Source: Cerioporus squamosus (taxonomy: Eukaryota > Basidiomycota > Agaricomycetes > Polyporales > Polyporaceae). Taken from it: a stretch of DNA of 13,557 bases. The DNA is taken from the NCBI GenBank assembly GCA_022592435.1, contig JABYQS010000772.1:1-13557 (forward strand), read 5' to 3'. The notes under the pieces are model-generated. The model did no database searches. It was not told the origin of the DNA and saw nothing but the letters and a program-made list of their open reading frames with translations. Shown in pieces: positions 8,398 through 13,557 of this stretch (position 1 is the stretch's first letter; each line of letters opens with the position of its first letter). Both the position numbers and the translations under genes were made by a program.

Positions 8398-10254
8398 TCA
8401 CGTCCTCGCGCGAGCAGCCTTCCGCTTCCCACCGTACGTCGCCGCCTTTCTCTTCTTCGCAACGGCCGCCGGCACGGAGGACATCTCGGGAACGTTCTCC
8501 TCCCCGCTAGCCTCCGGGATCGCCTCCTCGACGTCCTGTGGGACGATGGACCCCACGTCGATCGCGTCGAGCTTCACCCGCTTGCGAGACGAGGCGCTCG
8601 GCCTCTTCGCCTTGCTCTTGGAAGGGTGGAGCGCGACGGCGTCCGTGTCGTCGATCTCGGCAGCCTTCCGCTTTCCCTTGGCGCTAGCGGAGGTAGCCTC
8701 GATCTCGGCGTCGACGACCGTGCCCTCTTCGCTCGGGTATCCAGCATCGCTGACAGCGGTGCTGCTACCACGCGAGCCTGAGCGCGTATGCTTGGCGGGA
8801 GAAGAGAGGGGCAAAGGAGACATCTCTGGCGGAGGGGACGACAGGGTGGAGAGAGGGGTGGACGTGAGTGAGCAAGGACCAGGAGGAGCGGGCTTGCGCC
8901 GCGAGCGAGTCGAGCGACGGGTGGCACTCGGCGAGGCATTAGGTTCAAGTTCGGCTTCGGAGATCGCAAGGGGAGGCAGTTCTAGCGGGAACTCGCTAGA
9001 AGGATGGTTGAGTCCGAGGAGGTGCTCGATGGCCTGGAGGACCGGAGAACCGCTGGTGAGGTCGTCCTTCATCGCCTTGGAGATCATCTCTAGCGTCGGC
9101 GCGTTCTCTCCAGTGAAGGCGGGGATAACAGGAGCCTCCTGACCAGGCGTGAACAAGAGCGAGGATCCTTGCTCCTCTTCGGCATCCTCTTCGGGTTCCG
9201 GGACGACCTCGGCGGCTTGAGCAACCTGAGCATCCTTCGCCTTCTGCGATGCGCGCGTCGTACGGGCGCGCTTGCGGGTTACAACGCGTCCTTCGACCGG
9301 TTCCTCCGCGACGTCGGCGGAGGCGGTGGTGGCGGGAGGCGCCCTGCGCCTGCGCAGAGTCATGCCCTTGGGCTCCGGCGGGATGTACATGGACTGGAGA
9401 CCCCGGAGAGCCCATAGGTTCTCGGTCCTGCCAATCCAGCCAACGGAGGACTGAATTGGGCATGGCTTCAACTCTGCAACAACAAACATGAGCACGACAC
9501 GTCCAGATACACGACTGAATGGGGCGCTTGTGGGGATAGAGAGTAGGAGGGCGACGACGGTAAGGAAGAGATACGTACGGAGAATCGCTTCCACGGTATC
9601 CGCGGTACGCGTAATGGCATTCCTGGCCCAGAACGCCCAGTGCACGGGAACGGTCGGATGATTGAGCACCTTGAGGGCCGCGAGCACGAAGATGGCTTGC
9701 TGCTGCCGTGCGGTGAGCTTGGGGACCTCGGCCGCGTACAGCCTGGACGTGGGTCCTGGGAAGAGCTGGAATTGCTGGCTGATGACGTTCGAGACCGTGT
9801 TCCACGACGCGATTCCAGCGTGCTCAGACTGCCAGAAAGTGACGACTTCGCCGGAGTTAGCGTCAGCGGAGTGGGTGGCGGCGGTAGGGCAGCGGGTGGA
9901 AGTGGGGGTAGACGCGGAGGAGGCGGACACCTTCGCAGGGCCACGAGGTATGAGGCGTGCGAGGGCTTCGAGGTAGGTGTTCACGAGCGGGTGGTTGTCC
10001 GTGAGTTGGCCCGTCGCGAGCACGCCCGGACAAACCTCGCGCAAATCGGGGAGAGGGTACTTGTCGAAGCTGCGCGAGACCGCCGGGGACGCGGACCACG
10101 GGGGCGTGGCGGTCGAGCGAGAGGACGGTGGGGGGCGGACGTAGTGCTCGTGGCGGGAGTCGGAGGTGGGGTACTGGGAAGAAGGGGGCGTGAGAGCGCA
10201 CCTGCCGTCGCTGCGGTCGACGTTGAGGTCGAAGCGGGGGGTGAAAGGAGACAT
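8398..10254 (-). CDS. Unknown-function protein with multiple basic nuclear-targeting-like patches (2 exons, 583 aa)
   Basis: Function not recognised. The open frame extends further upstream only from a TTG; the first ATG in frame is 10254-10252 (MSPFTPRFDLNVDRSDG), chosen as start. Exon 1 is 10254-9579, exon 2 is 9473-8398, intron 9578-9474 (105 nt, GTACGT...TTGCAG). The junction gives ILQLKPCPIQSS. The N-terminal 80 residues are Ser/Pro/Thr-rich. About 80-260 is a folded-looking region with PLPDLREVCPGVLATGQLTD, HPLVNTYLEALARLIPRG, EHAGIASWNTVSNVISQQ and VHWAFWARNAITRTADTVEA. The C-terminal half is disordered-looking, with an acidic stretch (EPEEDAEEEQ) and basic clusters, including RKRVK (522-526), KKRK (565-568) and GKRKAARAR (574-582). 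A nuclear protein is a reasonable inference. No homeodomain, zinc finger, bZIP or HMG signature was found. A TATA box and CT-rich leader lie upstream. Confidence 0.82.
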   Translation of the reverse strand: MSPFTPRFDLNVDRSDGRCALTPPSSQYPTSDSRHEHYVRPPPSSRSTATPPWSASPAVSRSFDKYPLPDLREVCPGVLATGQLTDNHPLVNTYLEALARLIPRGPAKVSASSASTPTSTRCPTAATHSADANSGEVVTFWQSEHAGIASWNTVSNVISQQFQLFPGPTSRLYAAEVPKLTARQQQAIFVLAALKVLNHPTVPVHWAFWARNAITRTADTVEAILRTYLFLTVVALLLSIPTSAPFSRVSGRVVLMFVVAELKPCPIQSSVGWIGRTENLWALRGLQSMYIPPEPKGMTLRRRRAPPATTASADVAEEPVEGRVVTRKRARTTRASQKAKDAQVAQAAEVVPEPEEDAEEEQGSSLLFTPGQEAPVIPAFTGENAPTLEMISKAMKDDLTSGSPVLQAIEHLLGLNHPSSEFPLELPPLAISEAELEPNASPSATRRSTRSRRKPAPPGPCSLTSTPLSTLSSPPPEMSPLPLSSPAKHTRSGSRGSSTAVSDAGYPSEEGTVVDAEIEATSASAKGKRKAAEIDDTDAVALHPSKSKAKRPSASSRKRVKLDAIDVGSIVPQDVEEAIPEASGEENVPEMSSVPAAVAKKRKAATYGGKRKAARART

Positions 10255-10532
10255 GGCGGGGGACGCCGTGCGTGTCGCGGGATGTGGTGTGTGGTGAGTG
10301 GTGAGTGAGGTGCGTCGAACGAGGCGGGGAGCGTTATGTTGCGAGCGGGTGACGGAGGTGGCGGCAATCGGGCGAGCACAGGATCTGGGGTGGCGCGGGC
10401 GTGTGCGCGAGTGATCCGTGTCCGGGGGCGAGCTGGGGGTCGCGGAGGGGCGCGCGGGCGACGGGGAGCGGGCGGGGAACGACGGCGGGGAGATGGGAGA
10501 GAGAGAGAGAAGGGCGGGGGGCAAGCACGCCC
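10255..10532 (-). promoter_or_regulatory. Presumed 5' leader of the nuclear-type gene, pyrimidine-rich with (CT)7
   Basis: Between the TATA box and the ATG, the sequence read on the minus strand is dominated by C and T/A-C runs. It includes a (CT)7 microsatellite ((GA)7 on the + strand at 10497-10510) placed where transcription would start about 25-40 nt after the TATA box. No in-frame ATG occurs in it, although the frame stays open, as expected for such composition. Confidence 0.45.
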
Positions 10533-10540
10533 GTTATATA
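10533..10540 (-). promoter_or_regulatory. TATA box of the nuclear-type gene
   Basis: The minus strand reads CCTATATAACGGGCG across this site (TATATAAC at 10540-10533), a strong eukaryotic core promoter match in an otherwise very GC-rich stretch. It is about 280 nt upstream of the chosen ATG at 10254 and just upstream of a CT-repeat suited to initiation. An ATG at 10562 lies upstream of the box and is therefore unlikely to be used. Confidence 0.6.
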
Positions 10541-10574
10541 GGCTGGCGGTCAAAGCGAGCATGGGCTGACACAA

Positions 10575-11121
10575 AGACCGCCTGCCAGAGTGCTGCCCCG
10601 ATCCCAGCTGCCTATTCCGGCGTCCTTCCTCGCCTCGTCCCGTGTGTCCGGCGTGCTTCGCCTCGTCTGGGGTGCTCTCGGTGGCCCTCAGACGCGTCGT
10701 CTCGTCGTCCTCTCCGCGCCCTCTTCATCGCGAGCTTCTCGCGCGAATTCGGCGAGCAGCTGCTGCTCGCGACCGCTGCAAGGGACCTCGCACCCCGAAC
10801 GCGCCAATCGTGAAGAGAGGATCTCAGTGCATCTAATCTAATCGGACCGATCTACTTCCGATGCATGCGCCTCGTCTGCCTCGAGGGAAGGCTCGTGCAT
10901 GTTCGCTGTTCTATCGCGCGGTTTCCGTGCCACTGATCATCGATGCGCGAGTACATGCACAACATACAGCAGCTTGCGCGCACATACCAACTCGCGAGTG
11001 GCACAGAACATGTACTGGACCGAATGAGGCAGCTGGATCACAGTGCGCAGGGAGTGACGTCAGGCAATTTTGGTTGCCGGCGGTCCAGCCTACCTACATA
11101 CTTAGCAGAACCTAGCACCTC
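10575..11121. other. Gene-poor upstream region
   Basis: No supported gene. Items seen are a 19-nt quasi-palindrome at 10752-10770 (GCGAGCAGC, T, GCTGCTCGC) and a full TGACGTCA octamer at 11055-11062, the consensus for ATF/CREB-type bZIP factors. Both lie upstream of the nuclear-type gene (-) and could be distal control sites or chance. Short open frames here show no family resemblance. Confidence 0.35.
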
Positions 11122-11131
11122 CTAGTACCAC

Positions 11132-11793
11132 AAGTACTATGCGTTCACCAGTAATGCAATTCTGGGCTTGTTACTTGACTATCTCCTCCCTCCCTTGGCT
11201 GATTGCTGTCGGATCTTCGGTGGTGTGTTCCAAGCCGTCTTAGGCACCTCCTCCGATTTTCTGGGGACGAGAGGATGAGATGGAGGTTGAGGCGAGGGGG
11301 CGCACTGAGTCGCAACAGTAATGCAACCCACGGAGAAACCTCGTCACGCAATCAGTCACGCTGTGCCCACTGAGAACTGAGCGTTTACGCAGCCTTATAT
11401 GGTACTAAGCGCCCGGAAATGTCACGCTTCTCCAACTCTTACTTCCATTCCTCCTCCTCAATGCACCCCCCAATGTCGGAAAATTATGTGTCAATACATG
11501 GCGCATGGTAGAAACAACCTAGCGGAGTTTCAGTGTAAGCGCCCGCATATTGCACTGTAGCAAGGTCGGATGATAGTGCCGGGCAGGTGCAAACTCGCGG
11601 AAGATGGTCTCGTATCTCCTCGTCCCGGCCACTTCTCAAAGAAGCGGTTTTTTCCGAGCATGTTCAATGGCTTCTGGGCTATCGTTGTGCGGAGTTTGTA
11701 ATTTACAGATGAAGGGACAGTGGAGCTAGACCCCCGGTTGCATTACTGTTGCAGATTTTGGCCGATTGCATTACTGGTGTAGGCATAGTACTT
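11132..11793. mobile_element. Putative small non-autonomous DNA transposon (MITE-like) with nested inverted repeats
   Basis: The left arm 11132-11160 and the reverse complement of the right arm 11765-11793 match at 27 of 29 positions, including an unbroken CACCAGTAATGCAAT. Inside lies a second, exact 17-bp inverted pair, GCAACAGTAATGCAACC at 11312-11328 and its complement at 11736-11752. The shared core CAGTAATGCAA therefore occurs four times, two in each orientation, pointing inward. If TA at 11135-11136 and 11789-11790 is the target duplication, the element is 11137-11788 (652 bp) with 24-bp ends starting CTATGC, as in Tc1/mariner-type elements. The outer AAG/CTT are also symmetric, and a CTAGTA match lies further out with a 5-nt gap, so the exact ends are uncertain. 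No transposase coding frame is present inside. Confidence 0.55.
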
Positions 11794-13044
11794 ACTAGCA
11801 TTCGACCGACTCGAACGCTCCTCGCCTCTCACTGTGCTGATCTACTATGTAGAGCATGCTATAACGCCCGCTCTTACGCTGCCTCATCGCGTCAACATTT
11901 CTATTATCGGAGAACGCGCCGGAGCCATCGATGCGCGTCCCACTGCGGGCAAAGGGCACGCCACCGAACGCAGTCGGCCACACGAATCCCGTTCTCGCGT
12001 CCGTCATGTGCACTTCTTCAGCTTTTCTTCCTGCTGATGGTGTGCCACCGAGCAGACTCGTTGCTTTATCGCCCTCCGATCGAGGTACGCAGCCAAGATC
12101 ATCGCGTTGGGATCGTCTTTCCGGACGAGCGCAACCCCAGAAGGGACTGAGTGGCCAAGTGCGTCGATCGCTCACTCACTTTGTTAGGCGAACCACTACG
12201 GACGCAGTGTGACGACGAATCCTCGGAGTCTCACTTCTGTTCCGGACGCAAGTCCGTCCCGCGGTGAGTGAGTTTATGTTCCGGATCTTCAAGACTTGCA
12301 TGAATTCTCGGTTTGACAGACAGCTATGCTTCTCTGTGAACGTCCCACAGGCGGGTGTTGTCACAGCATCCGTGTTACATGTGTGCAAGGGCACCAGCCA
12401 CTCGCGGAGCTCGCCTTGGAAACGGCCCTTCATTGGCCCCCGTTTCAAACCGATGTTGTGAATCGGTACGCCATCGTTGCATGTTCTCCGTCACATTCAT
12501 TTCCGCCTCTCAGCATGCATCATGGTGAAGCGTACTTTCACAGTCGCGGGGAAACTTACCTTTGAGCGGCTCGGGCGCCCGTCGCGCCGCCGCCAGAGGT
12601 TAGTTTCGCATGTCTGTGAACCGTCCGGTGTGCTGGGAGGCCGGAGGCTGTCTCTGGATACCATTCCGCTACCGGGACCAACAGACCTGGTGTTGAGCCT
12701 CTAGTCCCGCACGCGGTCAGCGTCTCTCACCGACTCTATCTTATAGCGCGGATTCCGCGCGCGGAATTGGGAAGATGTCTTTGCGAGCAGATGTCTAGAA
12801 ACGCCGACGCTCCAACGCACGAACGACATGATATACTGTCACACCCCTCCCGGGTTGTTTTGTAAAGTACAGTATTGTATATACGCTTGAAATGGGTCAC
12901 TAGCAAATGGAGGCAAACACAGTGATGACTGGCAACGATCTTGCCCTCGTGCGGCTAGGGGTCAATCTCAGGAACTACTCTTCAGCTGGTGCTGGAGTCG
13001 TTCGGTCCCAAAGATCCCCGTTGTACTTCATTTCGGTGCGAAGC
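11794..13044. other. Gene-poor region without a supported gene
   Basis: About 1.25 kb between the putative element and the right-edge gene. Open frames are short (up to about 130 codons), on both strands, with no recognisable family or convincing splice structure. A perfect 16-bp palindrome, ATTCCGCGCGCGGAAT, lies at 12752-12767. Small hairpins occur at about 12243-12256 (CGGAC/GTCCG) and 12449-12467 (ACCGAT/ATCGGT). The part nearest 13044 probably holds the 3' untranslated region of the right-edge gene. The rest may be decayed sequence. Confidence 0.4.
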
Positions 13045-13557
13045 TTAGGGAATTCGGCATCGTCGCGAATGTGCACTAGATAGGCGGAGACTTGCTGATC
13101 GTCGCAAGATCTGTAGGCCAAAGTGCCGGAGGGTAGTGAAGTGGCCAAAGAGCCCCATCATGAAGTCTTGAAATTGCCGCTCAGAAACTTGCTTCAGGCA
13201 CATGGCGACGTGGTGTTTGTATGAGGGTATCCACACGAAACGGTGAAGCCGCGGGCAGTGGAATGCCCAGGTCTTTGCCGCGGTCTGCCACCCCCCTCCC
13301 CATCCCCGCCAAAGTGCAACTCCTGAGTGAAGCCCCCGCGAAGTTAGCTTCTGATACGTTGTTCACGGAGGAAGGACTTACGATTTCACATTTGCTTTCG
13401 TCTACCTCAAGGTACTCGAGACTAGACAACGTTATCCCGCCCCAGCTTGACCCAGCCGCATGGCCAGAATTCATGGAGGTTGGTGGACCGAGATCCTTTG
13501 AAGGAGATCTTGAGAAGACTAGCTTGTCGCATAATGTCTTGTTCATGCTGGTTGTTT
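13045..13557 (-). CDS. 3' end of a leucine-rich, F-box-type protein (partial)
   Basis: The gene enters from the right edge on the minus strand; its start is outside the window (the Met at 13546 is probably internal, as the frame stays open before it). Exon 13557-13382 encodes a tail with LSSLEYLEVDESKCEI, a leucine-rich-repeat-like pattern common in mushroom F-box proteins. A donor GTAAGT follows at 13381. Two acceptors compete. CACTCAG ending at 13323 has a good branch-like GCTAAC but gives a frame that stops early. GGTGGCAG ending at 13285 keeps a protein-like frame: TAAKTWAFHCPRLHRFVW, then FMMGLFGHFTTLRHFGL, ending at TAA 13047-13045. I prefer the second. In another frame, the stretch after about 13120 reads DDQQVSAYLVHIRDDAEFPK and on to WDRTTPAPAEE with a stop near 12976, so a frameshift or missed exon near the end is possible. 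Substrate-adaptor function is inferred only from style. Confidence 0.5.

Noticed and set aside
7406..8462. Overlapping minus-strand Ser/Leu/Pro-rich frames between the convergent genes
   Set aside because: They follow the pyrimidine bias of that strand, overlap one another, have no family resemblance, and no convincing splice pattern joins them.
9640..10308. Plus-strand 222-codon Gly/Arg-rich open frame opposite the nuclear-type gene
   Set aside because: The composition is that of an antisense shadow of Ser/Pro-rich coding sequence; it would read through the start and promoter side of the minus-strand gene.
9981..10574. Minus-strand 197-codon Pro/Arg-rich frame upstream of the nuclear-type gene
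   Set aside because: Its ATG at 10562 lies upstream of the TATA box at 10540-10533, and the peptide is low-complexity Pro/Arg/Thr from C-rich leader sequence.
11406..11545. 10-bp direct repeat TAAGCGCCCG at 11406-11415 and 11536-11545 as an attachment or duplication mark
   Set aside because: It is a short isolated match inside the putative element with no flanking symmetry; chance is a sufficient explanation.
11795..12704. Several 60-130 codon open frames on both strands in the gene-poor region
   Set aside because: There is no recognisable motif, no consistent codon pattern and no supporting splice sites. I could not identify a transposon protein or decayed gene among them.

Overview
The window reads as genomic DNA of a filamentous basidiomycete, most likely an Agaricomycete (polypore-like). 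GC is high. Genes are split by many short introns (about 43-105 nt) with GTA/GTG donors and CAG/TAG/AAG acceptors. Two leucine-rich or F-box-like proteins of the kind expanded in mushroom-forming fungi are present. No bacterial signals, tRNA, rRNA or CRISPR were seen. The lineage is inferred from gene architecture and protein style, without any database search.

Layout. (1) Positions 1-293 (+) hold the 3' end of an unrecognised gene cut by the window edge. (2) Positions 617-2143 (+) hold a complete six-exon gene for a 410-aa FAD-dependent monooxygenase of the salicylate hydroxylase-like group. (3) Positions 4254-2412 (-) hold a complete two-exon gene for a 598-aa F-box-like protein, convergent with the monooxygenase. 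(4) Positions 5070-7037 (+) hold a gene of up to nine exons, transcribed divergently from the F-box gene. It encodes an Ala/Tyr-rich helical N-terminal domain followed by a long Gly/Met-rich tail with an Arg/Ser block. (5) Positions 10254-8398 (-) hold a two-exon gene for a 583-aa protein of unknown function with many basic nuclear-localisation-like patches. It has a clear TATA box and a pyrimidine-rich leader. (6) Positions 10575-13044 are a 2.5-kb gene-poor stretch. It contains one structured object: nested inverted repeats around 11132-11793 that look like a small non-autonomous DNA transposon. (7) Positions 13557 to about 13045 (-) hold the 3' end of a leucine-rich, F-box-type gene that runs off the right edge.

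The genes do not form an obvious pathway or cluster: they are a redox enzyme, a putative substrate adaptor, a low-complexity protein and a putative nuclear protein side by side. I found no convincing new multi-gene system. The observations most worth following are the nested inverted-repeat element, the splice or frame ambiguity in the Gly/Met-rich gene, a stop-free in-frame intron in the nuclear-type gene, and competing splice acceptors plus a possible frameshift in the last gene. All exon models were built by eye from splice motifs and frame continuity.
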